Shown here: positions 56,525 to 64,000 of the stretch, piece by piece
How the letters are laid out: the number at the start of each line of letters is the position of its first letter
Numbering within the stretch: position 1 is the stretch's first letter
Assembly (NCBI GenBank): GCA_024235755.1
Contig: JACKLV010000010.1
Coordinates: 74,923 to 138,922, forward strand
DNA: 64,000 nt
From: Burkholderiales bacterium
GTDB taxonomy: Bacteria > Pseudomonadota > Gammaproteobacteria > Burkholderiales > Nitrosomonadaceae
Reading direction: 5' to 3'
The notes under the pieces: generated by a model
Told to the model about the DNA's origin: nothing
Seen by the model: only the letters and a program-made list of their open reading frames with translations
Databases searched by the model: none
Position numbers and translations under genes: made by a program

Positions 56525-56685
56525 AATCCCTCCTTGTTTAATTCTTTATTTATTGCATGGTGTATAACATAGGGCCAACTTTAGAGTTGGCAAGTAGATC
56601 GGTGCATCAAATTTGATATCAGACCGAAATCGAGCAAAAAAAGAGGGGTTTTGGGAAGAATCAAGCAGCCTTGGAGCTGCTTCCA

Positions 56686-56723
56686 AATACAGAGCGCCCC
56701 GGTTTACCGGGGCGCTCTGTATT
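56686..56723 (-). terminator. intrinsic terminator of the cold-shock gene
   Basis: A 17-base-pair, GC-rich stem (56686-56702 / 56707-56723) with a four-base loop, 22 bp past the cold-shock gene stop. In the leftward direction TATTTGG follows, a short T-rich end. Confidence 0.85.
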
Positions 56724-56744
56724 ATATGTGCACGTTTTTAAGTA

Positions 56745-56948
56745 TTATGCAGGCCGGATATTAGATGCTTGTTTTCCTTTAGGGCCGGTCGTTACTTCGA
56801 AAGCGACGCGTTGTGCTTCTCTGAGTGATTTAAATCCTTCGCTTTGGATTGCTGAGAAGTGTGCAAACAAATCTTCTCCACCATCATCGGGGGTAATAAA
56901 ACCAAAGCCTTTAGAGTCGTTAAACCATTTTACAACACCTGTTGCCAT
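56745..56948 (-). CDS. cold-shock protein (CspA family)
   Basis: A 67-residue single OB-fold nucleic-acid chaperone. The RNP motifs KGFGFITPD and DLFAHFSAI are intact. It melts RNA structures in the cytosol. AAGGAAAATAAC precedes the ATG. The leader is short (about 45 bases by the predicted promoter), unlike the long leaders of strongly cold-induced cspA. Confidence 0.95.
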   Translation of the reverse strand: MATGVVKWFNDSKGFGFITPDDGGEDLFAHFSAIQSEGFKSLREAQRVAFEVTTGPKGKQASNIRPA

Positions 56949-57254
56949 GTTATTTTCCTTAATAAAATTAAATAATAATGAAGTTGCACTTACATAAATT
57001 CACTATGCAAGCAGTCATCGAATATCAAGGAAAAAGTCCACTCAAAGGTACTGTTCCACAACTTGAATCGATACGACTTTTAAGAGTATACGCGTTATTT
57101 TCATTAAAAAAAAGCATAAAAATATCTGATTTTTTTAAAAAATTAATATGATTAAACAGGAAATATATGAATGGTGACGATTGATTTTTGTTCATGATGA
57201 CGGTAAACGAAAAATTGCGATTTAAAATCTATTCAGGTGTTGTGCTAATCAGTA
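56949..57254. other. intergenic region upstream of the cold-shock gene
   Basis: 306 bp, very AT-rich. Besides the putative promoter at 57000-57028, it shows no open frame with a ribosome site, no strong hairpin and no repeat. Confidence 0.5.
57000..57028 (-). promoter_or_regulatory. putative promoter of the cold-shock gene
   Basis: On the minus strand, TTGATA (57023-57028) and TAGTGA (57000-57005) are 17 bp apart. The -35 is good and the -10 is weak. The start of transcription would fall about 45 bases before the coding region. Confidence 0.4.
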
Positions 57255-57650
57255 TTAACAGTTGTTAGCAGTTCGCAATTCGTTTACGGAATTTCTGACA
57301 AAATCTCTGGTGTAATAATCTTCATCAACAATTTCGTTATTCCAGACGATAATGTCTAGATCAATCACTCTTGGGCCGAATTTAGACAGCGTACGGTTTC
57401 TGCCCAGTCTGTGCTCAAGTTGTTTTAAATAAGCTTTGAATGCCTCGCGGGATAACGGGGTTTGTACTTTGACTGCACCATTGACAAAGTCGTTTTGACT
57501 GGTGATACCGATCGGTGAGGTTTTAACCCATGCGGAAACAGCTTTGACAATGACTTCCCGGTGCAAAATAGCAAGTACCGATTCAATATGTATTTCGGGA
57601 TTGATATTGGATCCGATACCGATGATGCATTCATTTGTATCACTTGTCAT
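57255..57650 (-). CDS. folK: 2-amino-4-hydroxy-6-hydroxymethyldihydropteridine pyrophosphokinase (HPPK)
   Basis: A 131-residue folate enzyme that transfers pyrophosphate from ATP to the pterin alcohol. It begins with CIIGIGSNINPE and carries the signature GRNRTLSKFGPRVIDLDIIV. It is shorter than most HPPK (about 160 residues), lacking the usual C-terminal HPxxxxR-type end. It lies 3 bp after the FolX-like gene, which acts in the same pterin chemistry. Confidence 0.88.
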   Translation of the reverse strand: MTSDTNECIIGIGSNINPEIHIESVLAILHREVIVKAVSAWVKTSPIGITSQNDFVNGAVKVQTPLSREAFKAYLKQLEHRLGRNRTLSKFGPRVIDLDIIVWNNEIVDEDYYTRDFVRNSVNELRTANNC

Positions 57651-57653
57651 GGT

Positions 57654-58040
57654 TTAATCGATTTTTGTAGGTTTGTCTTGTTTGGCCTCCAGCTCAATGG
57701 ATACCGACTCGGCAAAACGCAGTGCATGCGGTTTGTCGACTTCTACCCTGGCAAAGCGCACGAATTCGTTTTTCATGACTTCATCGAGAATGGATTGTGT
57801 TAATTTCTCTAGCATTTTAAATTTGTGTTCTTGTACCAGTGTAATGATATTCTTGGTGACAATTTTGTAATCATAGGAGTGTTCGACTGAATCATGCATA
57901 ATGGCATGATTCAGATCCACCTCAATCATCACATTGATAACAACATCCTGCAGCTTGTTGATTTCTTCCTTGTTGAAACCAATATAGGTTCGCAACAACA
58001 GGTTTTTAATTCGAATAATAGCCATTTTGTCAGTTCGCAT
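57654..58040 (-). CDS. folX: FolX-like dihydroneopterin (triphosphate) epimerase / aldolase family
   Basis: A 128-residue protein close to FolX: MAIIRIKNLLLRTYIGFNKEEINKLQDVVINV near the start, YDYKIVTKNII in the middle, and LEKLTQSILDE plus VEVDKPHALRFAESVSI near the end. FolX epimerises 7,8-dihydroneopterin triphosphate; the FolB aldolase is the other option, but the match to FolX is stronger by eye. The inner ATG at 58025 gives the usual N-terminus MAIIRIKN; neither start has a clear ribosome site. A distinct FolB lies at 60538. Confidence 0.85.
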   Translation of the reverse strand: MRTDKMAIIRIKNLLLRTYIGFNKEEINKLQDVVINVMIEVDLNHAIMHDSVEHSYDYKIVTKNIITLVQEHKFKMLEKLTQSILDEVMKNEFVRFARVEVDKPHALRFAESVSIELEAKQDKPTKID

Positions 58041-58178
58041 CCCAGTTTAGGGGAGGCGGTGTGATAAATTATTCTTTTCTTTGTTACTGTTACTATAGCG
58101 CAAGGTTTCCAACAACGACAAGAATTGATGGTATGCTTGGTTATTAGTAAAGTAAATCAGATACAGGGAGAAATGTTC

Positions 58179-58481
58179 ATGTATGTGACCATTGTGCATG
58201 TCTCGATCAAGCCGGAGCATGTGGAGGCGTTTAAAGAAGCTTGCCGTTTAAATCATGAAGGTTCACTTCGAGAACCGGGTAATCTGCGCTTTGATATTCT
58301 GCAATCAGCAGAAAAGCCGTCACAGTTCGTATTGTATGAGGCCTATAAAACGCAACAGGACGCTGCAGCTCACAAAGAAACTCAGCATTATCTGACTTGG
58401 CGTGAAACAGTGATCGACTGGATGGCCGCGCCGCGCCAGGGCATCGTATATCAAGGGCTATACCCGGCGGTAAGCAGCTGA
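58179..58481 (+). CDS. antibiotic biosynthesis monooxygenase (ABM) domain protein
   Basis: A 100-residue dimeric ferredoxin-like fold protein: MYVTIVHVSIKPEHVEAF at the start, GNLRFDILQSAEKPSQFVLYE, then the AAHKETQHYLTW segment. Quinol monooxygenases and LsrG belong here. The ATG at 58179 has AGGGAG eight bases upstream, better than the ATG at 58173. It overlaps the alcohol dehydrogenase gene by one base, so the pair is coupled and may share a pathway. Confidence 0.88.
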   Translation: MYVTIVHVSIKPEHVEAFKEACRLNHEGSLREPGNLRFDILQSAEKPSQFVLYEAYKTQQDAAAHKETQHYLTWRETVIDWMAAPRQGIVYQGLYPAVSS

Positions 58482-59689
58482 TGTTTGAATTTTCGATAGC
58501 GAGATTGCCTCGCATCGAATTCGGTGCGGGGTCGATAATGCGTTTGCCGGATATCATCGCGAGTTACGGCACAAGTGTGTTGCTGGTAACCGGGGGGCAT
58601 TCGTATCAAAATCTGCCTGGTTGGCAGTCGTTCGTTGAAACATTAAACCGTCGGGCAATCCGTTTAACACAATGTAAGGTAACAGGTGAGCCTTCTCCGG
58701 ATCTGGTTGATGAAGCGGTCAAAGCATTTGCAGGTCATGGTTTTGATGTGGTTGTGGGTATCGGCGGCGGCAGTGCGCTGGATGCAGCAAAAGCTATAGC
58801 CGGTTTGTTATGTCTGCAACGCTCGGTGATGGACTATTTGGAGGGTGTCGGGCCGGAATTACCGTATGAAGGACCAGCTGTGCCGTTGATCGCGGTACCG
58901 ACAACTGCCGGGACTGGTAGCGAGGCAACCAAAAACGCTGTCTTGAGTGTGCAGGGTGAACACGGTTTTAAAAAGTCTTTTCGTCATGAGAGATTGGTTG
59001 CAGAATACGCGATTGTTGATCCAGAATTATTGTGCAGTTGTCCGCCTGATGTTGTGGCAGCCAATGGTATGGATGCCCTGACGCAGTTGTTGGAATCCTA
59101 TGTGTCGATAAAATCCAGCGCTTTTACCGATGCGCTTGCGCTCAGCGGTTTGCAGGCCGTCCGCGATGCGTTGATTCCATTGTATCAGTCAAGTAGTGAC
59201 GCCAGCGTACAAACCAGTGAAAGATCCAGATTGTTCCGGGAAAAAATGGCCTATGCTGCACTGCTGTCCGGAATTACTCTAGCGCAGGTTGGTCTAGGTT
59301 CTGTTCATGGCTTGGCATCACCCCTGGGTGCTTTTTATCCAATTCCACACGGCGTAGTATGCGGCACATTAGTAGCCTCGGCTACAGAGGTCAATATTAA
59401 AGGTATGCAGAGCAGAGAACCAGACAATAAGGCGCTGGCAAAATATGCTTATGCGGCCGAGATACTTTGTCAACAGCAATTCCATGATGAGAAAGTGGCG
59501 CATACGGCACTGATACAACTGCTGACGGAATGGACGCAAGAATTGAACTTGCCTTGTTTGTCAAAATACGGCGTCGAGGCTTCGGCATTGGACAAGATTG
59601 TGGCGAACTCGCGGGGCAGCAGTATGAAAACCAACCCCATCATATTGCATGATACGGAAATCAGGCAGCTATTGCTGTCGCGCTTATAA
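58481..59689 (+). CDS. iron-containing alcohol dehydrogenase (group III)
   Basis: A 402-residue NAD(P)-dependent enzyme. The nucleotide-binding GIGGGSALDAAKAIA is at about residues 95-110, and the metal ligands lie in ANGMDALTQLLES and GSVHGLASPLGAFYPIPHGVV. It interconverts an alcohol and an aldehyde; the substrate is unknown. It starts on the stop codon of the ABM gene. Confidence 0.93.
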   Translation: MFEFSIARLPRIEFGAGSIMRLPDIIASYGTSVLLVTGGHSYQNLPGWQSFVETLNRRAIRLTQCKVTGEPSPDLVDEAVKAFAGHGFDVVVGIGGGSALDAAKAIAGLLCLQRSVMDYLEGVGPELPYEGPAVPLIAVPTTAGTGSEATKNAVLSVQGEHGFKKSFRHERLVAEYAIVDPELLCSCPPDVVAANGMDALTQLLESYVSIKSSAFTDALALSGLQAVRDALIPLYQSSSDASVQTSERSRLFREKMAYAALLSGITLAQVGLGSVHGLASPLGAFYPIPHGVVCGTLVASATEVNIKGMQSREPDNKALAKYAYAAEILCQQQFHDEKVAHTALIQLLTEWTQELNLPCLSKYGVEASALDKIVANSRGSSMKTNPIILHDTEIRQLLLSRL

Positions 59690-59812
59690 TTACGCTGTGA
59701 AAAAAATACTTGACATAAGTTATATACAAAAAGGGTGTGCTAAAGATAGATGTGAGAGGGCTTTGTTAGACTAAGATAATCATCAAATTGCTTGGTGTTT
59801 GTAAAATTTTTG

Positions 59813-60424
59813 CTATGAAGATGTGTTTTTTTGACCGATACGGCTTTCCTTGCCGGCGATCAAGCTCTTGATGTTGGTTTGGTGTCGCCAGATTAACATT
59901 GATGCCATCAAAAACACGGCAAGTGTATAAAGTGAATACCCGAAAATAAAGTATCCATAAACCGGTGCGAGAGTTGCCGCGGATATTGCCGACAACGATG
60001 AATAACGGGTAATGAAGGCAACCGCTAACCAAGTAGCGATTGCGAGCAATCCCAATAAAGCACTGAGTCCAAGCAGTACGCCAACGGCCGTGGCCACGCC
60101 CTTACCGCCCTGAAAGCTCAAGAATACTGGATACACGTGTCCCAAAAAAACCGCAAGCGCGGTGGCGGCGACTGCTTCGTTACCGATGTTCCAGCCGTGA
60201 GTCAGAGATTGCGCCAAAACGATAGCCAGCCAGCCTTTACCGGCATCACCCACTAGCGTTAATATAGCGGCTGCTTTTTTGCCACTGCGCAACACATTGG
60301 TTGCGCCAGGGTTTTTAGAGCCGTAAGTGCGTGGATCAGGTAATCGAAAAATCCAGCTGGAGATCAGCGCAAATGGAATGGAGCCGATCAGGTAAGCGGC
60401 AAAAATAAAAGCCATTAGTGTCAT
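59813..60424 (-). CDS. plsY: acyl-phosphate:glycerol-3-phosphate acyltransferase
   Basis: A 203-residue inner-membrane enzyme making lysophosphatidic acid from acyl-phosphate. The three family motifs are present: GSIPFALISS, GSKNPGATNVLRSGKK and VFLSFQGGKGVATAVG, over about six helices. A TTG one codon upstream and an ATG at 60415 are other start options. Divergent from folB, as is common in proteobacteria. Confidence 0.95.
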   Translation of the reverse strand: MTLMAFIFAAYLIGSIPFALISSWIFRLPDPRTYGSKNPGATNVLRSGKKAAAILTLVGDAGKGWLAIVLAQSLTHGWNIGNEAVAATALAVFLGHVYPVFLSFQGGKGVATAVGVLLGLSALLGLLAIATWLAVAFITRYSSLSAISAATLAPVYGYFIFGYSLYTLAVFLMASMLIWRHQTNIKSLIAGKESRIGQKNTSS

Positions 60425-60537
60425 CAAATTCGCGTTACTCCAAAAAATTGCACGTCCTCATACGGATATATTATATAAAATTCAATGAAAGGTACGATTG
60501 TTATATCGTGTCTATGTGTTTTACTTTCTATTCGATC

Positions 60538-60918
60538 ATGGATATTATTTTTTTACGTAATTTTCGAGCCAAAACGCGGATCGGTATTTATCCCTGGGAG
60601 CGTAAGGTCGCTCAGACGATTCAGTTAGATCTCGAAATCGCCTTGCCTAATAAACGCGCAGTCAAAACAGACTGTATTGAAGATGCGGTCGATTATGCGC
60701 AGATCGCTCACAGTATTCACAAAATTCTTGCAAAACATCATTTTTTCTTGCTCGAAGCACTGGCTGAGCATATTGCGCAGACCATCATAAAGAAATTTAA
60801 ATCGCCCTGGGTAAAAGTCAGTATTTCAAAATTGGGAATAATTCGTGGCATTGAAAAAATCGGTGTTAGCATTGAACGTGGCGTCAGGAAAAAAAGAGTG
60901 ACAAGGGGGAATAAATGA
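60538..60918 (+). CDS. folB: dihydroneopterin aldolase
   Basis: A 126-residue folate enzyme cleaving dihydroneopterin. It begins MDIIFLRNFRAKTRIGIYPWER, then CIEDAVDYAQIA and FFLLEALAEHIA with the active-site Glu, and the conserved Lys in KLGIIRGIEKIGVSIER. The ATG at 60538 gives the normal N-terminus; the frame stays open upstream to the plsY start. No good ribosome site is seen. The plsY-folB divergent pair is a common arrangement. Confidence 0.93.
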   Translation: MDIIFLRNFRAKTRIGIYPWERKVAQTIQLDLEIALPNKRAVKTDCIEDAVDYAQIAHSIHKILAKHHFFLLEALAEHIAQTIIKKFKSPWVKVSISKLGIIRGIEKIGVSIERGVRKKRVTRGNK

Positions 60919-61141
60919 TCTGGACGTACCACAGAGATTGTTGATTCGGGTCAGGATATTTTGGCAGGTCTGTCTTTTGCCTCTACTAAGTAATTTTCAG
61001 GCAAGCTATATTACTGAATTTTGTCGACAATAAAGGAGTTGCCGCATGTGCAAAGTAACAAAGGATTTGTTGGTGCCAGCCACGTGATATGCTGATTAGA
61101 AATCAACATATGATTATTTGTACAATGTAAACCTATAACTA

Positions 61142-61351
61142 TTAACGGTTTGTGCTGCGCTCCTGCTCATCGGGTAAAACGGGCTGACGAAGCGGTCGTT
61201 CGCGATCGACGTACGCCGCTAGCTTTTCCTTATAATTCCAGTTTGCTGCAGGATGAATGCTGTTATTCCCATCATAATTTTCATTTAGCAGGTGGTTATA
61301 AAGTACGAGTGCCAATCCATAAAGCATCAGGCTAACCAGTAAATTTTTCAT
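61142..61351 (-). CDS. small membrane-anchored or exported protein, unknown
   Basis: A 69-residue frame beginning MKNLLVSLMLYGLALVLYNHLL, a single hydrophobic segment, then a polar, charged tail ending DEQERSTNR. Codon use and composition look natural, but the ribosome site (AAGAATGTG) is weak. No family recognised. Confidence 0.5.
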   Translation of the reverse strand: MKNLLVSLMLYGLALVLYNHLLNENYDGNNSIHPAANWNYKEKLAAYVDRERPLRQPVLPDEQERSTNR

Positions 61352-61686
61352 ATCACATTCTTACAGAAGAAAACTGAGCGTTATAGGGATGAATATGAAA
61401 TTTTCCTTCTAAAGCTCTGTTAACAAACATGCGCTGCATGCAGTGTAGTAAAAACTATCTCAAAATTGTTTTTTATTGTTATACAAGCAAAAGCATACCA
61501 CAATTTGTCTAAATTACACTGATCTTTTAAGGTCTTGCCGATATAGGGAAATTTTTACCACCAATGCGCTTTGTTTACAAAATTCTAATAACTATTATGT
61601 ATATGGTAATCATTATTTATTATTTCCAATTATATTAATGGCTGCTGTATATTACGCGTCGAATTCTTTTTCAGGGTTTCAATGCG
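61352..61686. other. intergenic region upstream of the second SLC13 gene
   Basis: 335 bp, AT-rich, between divergent genes. I found no convincing gene, hairpin or promoter pair, though promoters for both flanking genes must lie here. Confidence 0.4.
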
Positions 61687-63468
61687 ATGGAATGGCAAGG
61701 TTGGTTTGCGCTTGGATTATGTTTGATGGCGTTATTGACGCTGATATTTACACGTGTTGGACCGCATTTGGTCATGATGGCGGCACTGGTGATTTTGAGT
61801 GTATCCGGTATTTTAACCAGTGAAGAGGCGCTCGCTGGTTTTAGTAATTCCGGATTGATTACGGTGGCTGCCATGTTCGTCGTGGCTGCTGGCATGCATG
61901 CATCGGGTGCGATTGATTTGTTGGTCAATCGTGTGCTGGGTCGTCCGGTTACGACGCGCGCAGCGATTTCCAGAATTTTTTTTCCAGTGGCACTGCTGAG
62001 TGGTTTTATCAACAATACGCCGGTAGTTGCAACCATGATACCGGCTCTTTATACCTGGTCGCGCAAAATCGGTATCGCGCCTTCCAAATTGATGATTCCT
62101 TTGAGCTACACTGCCATTTTGGGCGGTACATTGACCCTGATAGGCACCAGCACCAATTTAATTGTCAATGGTCAATATCAGATGTTGACCGGTGAAGCCG
62201 GGTTCTCACTGTTTTCGATAACTGCTGTCGGGCTGCCGGTTGCGCTTTCTGGTTTTTTATTGATGTGGTTGTTTTTTTCGCGATTATTGCCAGATCGTAC
62301 CCAAAATGAGGTTTTTTCAAATTTGCGGGAATTTACCCTGGAAGTGTCTGTGGCGCATCATGGCCCACTCGTCGGTAAAACAATTGTAAAAGCCGGGCTC
62401 AGGCATTTGCAACGTGTTTATCTGGTAGAAATTGTCCGTAACGACACTGTTATCACTGCTGTTTCATCCGAAGAAACACTGCAGGGTGGCGACAGACTGG
62501 TTTTTGCCGGGGATACCGATGCCATCTCAGATTTGCTGCGTATCAATGGAATTGTACCGTCGATGGATGGAGAAGAAACACAATTATTGAAAGCAGAGCG
62601 AGGCGAAAGGCGGCTGGTAGAAGCTGTCGTATCGCCCTACTGCGGGGCAATCGGTCACGCCATTCGCGATACACGCTTTAGATCGCAGTATGGTGCGGTT
62701 GTGCTGGCGGTGGCACGTAATGGTGAACGAATCAAGGGGAATCTAGGTACAATCAAACTGCAAGCGGGCGATACTCTGCTGCTTGAAGCGAGGCCGGCAT
62801 TTGTGAGCCGTCAGCGCTACAACAAAGATTTTCTGTTGATAAACGACTTGAATACGGAATCACCTCGGCATGAGCGCGCGTATCTTGCCTGGACCATATT
62901 AATGGGAATAATTGCTGCAGCGGGCTTTGAAATTGTCAGCATGCTCAACGCGTCGTTAATTGGTGCGGGATTGATGATTATTACAGGTTGCTGCTCAGCG
63001 GCCCAGGCGGAGAAAAGCCTGGATTTGACAGTAATCATTACGATTGCAGCTTCTTTTGCGCTCGGTATGGCGCTGCAGAAAACAGGCGTCGCCGAATTTA
63101 TTGCCGAGAATATTGTTGACTTGAGTGGTGGTTCGCCCTGGTTATTATTGATACTGACTTATTTGACGGTTTCTTTGCTAACCGAAGTGATTACCAATAA
63201 TGCTGCGGCTTTGCTGATGCTGCCCATCGTACTGGAAATCACCGAAAAGGCGGGTCTGAATAATTTACCGTTTGTTTTGGCCATCATGATGGCTGCGTCT
63301 GCGAGCTTTGCAACGCCCTTGGGTTATCAGACTAATCTGATGGTTTATGGCCCTGGAGGATATCGATTTTCTGATTTTCTGAAAGTTGGGGTACCGATGA
63401 ATATGTTGACTGCGGTTGTGACCATTATGGTCTTGTTAATTGGCTGGCCTTTAGTGGCAGAAAAGTAA
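61687..63468 (+). CDS. SLC13/DASS-type permease with two RCK_C (TrkA-C) domains, second copy
   Basis: A 593-residue inner-membrane transporter of the same layout as 4357-6231: hydrophobic half with SGFINNTPVVATMIPAL and GTSTNLIVNG, two RCK_C regulatory domains (about residues 215-300 and 310-395), second half with VITNNAAALLMLP and TPLGYQTNLMVYGPGG. It probably imports sulphate or a dicarboxylate with Na+. It lacks the charged linker of the first copy. The two are distinct paralogues rather than a recent duplication. Confidence 0.9.
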   Translation: MEWQGWFALGLCLMALLTLIFTRVGPHLVMMAALVILSVSGILTSEEALAGFSNSGLITVAAMFVVAAGMHASGAIDLLVNRVLGRPVTTRAAISRIFFPVALLSGFINNTPVVATMIPALYTWSRKIGIAPSKLMIPLSYTAILGGTLTLIGTSTNLIVNGQYQMLTGEAGFSLFSITAVGLPVALSGFLLMWLFFSRLLPDRTQNEVFSNLREFTLEVSVAHHGPLVGKTIVKAGLRHLQRVYLVEIVRNDTVITAVSSEETLQGGDRLVFAGDTDAISDLLRINGIVPSMDGEETQLLKAERGERRLVEAVVSPYCGAIGHAIRDTRFRSQYGAVVLAVARNGERIKGNLGTIKLQAGDTLLLEARPAFVSRQRYNKDFLLINDLNTESPRHERAYLAWTILMGIIAAAGFEIVSMLNASLIGAGLMIITGCCSAAQAEKSLDLTVIITIAASFALGMALQKTGVAEFIAENIVDLSGGSPWLLLILTYLTVSLLTEVITNNAAALLMLPIVLEITEKAGLNNLPFVLAIMMAASASFATPLGYQTNLMVYGPGGYRFSDFLKVGVPMNMLTAVVTIMVLLIGWPLVAEK

Positions 63469-63489
63469 ATTTTGCGTTAACCCTAGATT

Positions 63490-63515
63490 TCCCATTAGAA
63501 AAATTTCTAATGGGA
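63490..63515. terminator. palindrome after the second SLC13 gene
   Basis: A 12-base-pair perfect stem TCCCATTAGAAA/TTTCTAATGGGA with an AA spacer, 21 bp after the stop. No T run follows; a possible terminator for the SLC13 gene. Confidence 0.5.
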
Positions 63516-63646
63516 GCCGATAGAATAAGTTGTTTAAAATAAGACTATTTTGCTAAATTATGATTGTTGCATACTCCGGCGAAGTTGAACAGTCATTCCG
63601 GGCGAATGTGAACACAGATTTTTCCAACGCATGACGATTTGTATTT

Positions 63647-64000
63647 TTACTTTATTTGTTCATCTTGAGTCAATAAACTATTTCGTTTTCGCATAGATTC
63701 TCCTTTCAGTTGTAGTCGGCAAGTGTGTTGTCACCGATGCCGGTATACCATTGATCGGTAGGCAACTGACTGATGAGCATTGTGGATGTGGCGCCATGGC
63801 GGTCATCCATGATTTCCAACAGATCGTTACGATGTGCTGGTTTTAATGGCTCGAGTCCCCAGTCATCGATGATCAGCAGCTGCAGTTTCGCCAATAGTTT
63901 CAGTTGTTTGTGATAAGAGCCATCGGCCTTGGCTTGTGTCAGCATCAGTAATAAACGCGACAGGCGATAATATCGAACAGTGATTTCATACAGACAAGCA
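63647..64000 (-). pseudogene. istB: IS21-family IstB transposition ATPase remnant
   Basis: The frame enters from the right edge and reads ...ITVRYYRLSRLLLMLTQAK, then LLIIDDWGLEPLKPAHRNDL with Walker B, and STMLISQLPTDQWYTGIGD. After TLAD the usual AILDRLVHNAYR stretch is gone; the stop at 63706 follows at once. The normal C-terminus reappears in another frame as LQLKGESMRKRNSLLTQ to a stop at 63647. An internal deletion with frame change has therefore inactivated it. IstB would assist an IS21 transposase, not seen here. Confidence 0.85.

Noticed and set aside
1..64000. tRNA, rRNA genes or CRISPR arrays
   Set aside because: No cloverleaf, conserved rRNA segment or regularly spaced repeat was seen; gaps are short.

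Overview
The window looks like chromosome of a moderately AT-rich, Gram-negative betaproteobacterium, most likely a Nitrosomonas-like (Nitrosomonadales) organism. That placement rests on the protein style of the atp operon, glmU-glmS, YebC-RuvCAB, the Mrp antiporter and the many outer-membrane and envelope genes; it is an inference and no rRNA gene is present to confirm it. I saw no tRNA, rRNA or CRISPR array.

Layout. 1-7.5 kb: start of a beta-hydroxyacid dehydrogenase, a lipoprotein L,D-transpeptidase, a Crp/Fnr regulator, then a leftward run (class 3 lipase, SLC13 transporter with RCK_C domains, glycine-zipper membrane protein). 7.7-15.7 kb: a cyclic-nucleotide-binding patatin phospholipase, then a rightward cluster with a fatty acid hydroxylase, a bacterial GH3 acyl-adenylating enzyme and an enolase-superfamily enzyme, followed by parvulin PpiC and an ABC exporter. 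15.8-22.8 kb: complete F1Fo ATP synthase operon atpIBEFHAGDC with promoter and terminator. 23-29.8 kb: glmU, glmS, yebC, ruvC, ruvA, ruvB and a small membrane-anchored protein. ruvC seems to start at ATT, or to have lost one base at its start.

29.8-42.3 kb is the unusual accessory region. Two very large leftward paralogues each fuse a signal peptide, a FecR domain, a TPR solenoid and a TonB-receptor-like outer-membrane beta-barrel. Each is followed at once by small, mostly cysteine-containing proteins of unknown function. Between them sit a MazE/PIN toxin-antitoxin pair and a degraded IS200/IS605 transposase. Upstream on the same strand is a CHASE2 class III nucleotide cyclase, broken by three apparent one-base losses. 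The TPR halves of the two big proteins are near-identical by eye while the barrels and the downstream small proteins differ. My hypothesis is an export or surface-display system whose barrel diversifies with its cargo. Both the Crp-type regulator and the patatin carry cyclic-nucleotide-binding signatures, so they are possible readers of the cyclase product.

42.4-51 kb: yaaA, a SnoaL-like protein, and a leftward Mrp Na+/H+ antiporter operon (AB fusion, C, D, E, F, G) ending in a CDF metal exporter. 51-64 kb: DUF454 protein, FKBP isomerase, a giant DUF748 envelope protein, a DUF2780 lipoprotein, a CBS protein, a cold-shock protein, folate genes (folK, folX-like, folB), a monooxygenase/alcohol dehydrogenase pair, plsY, a second SLC13 transporter, and a decayed IS21-type istB at the right edge.

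Caution: at least six inferred frame breaks in this window are single-base losses. This may be gene decay or residual sequencing error, and raw reads would be needed to tell.
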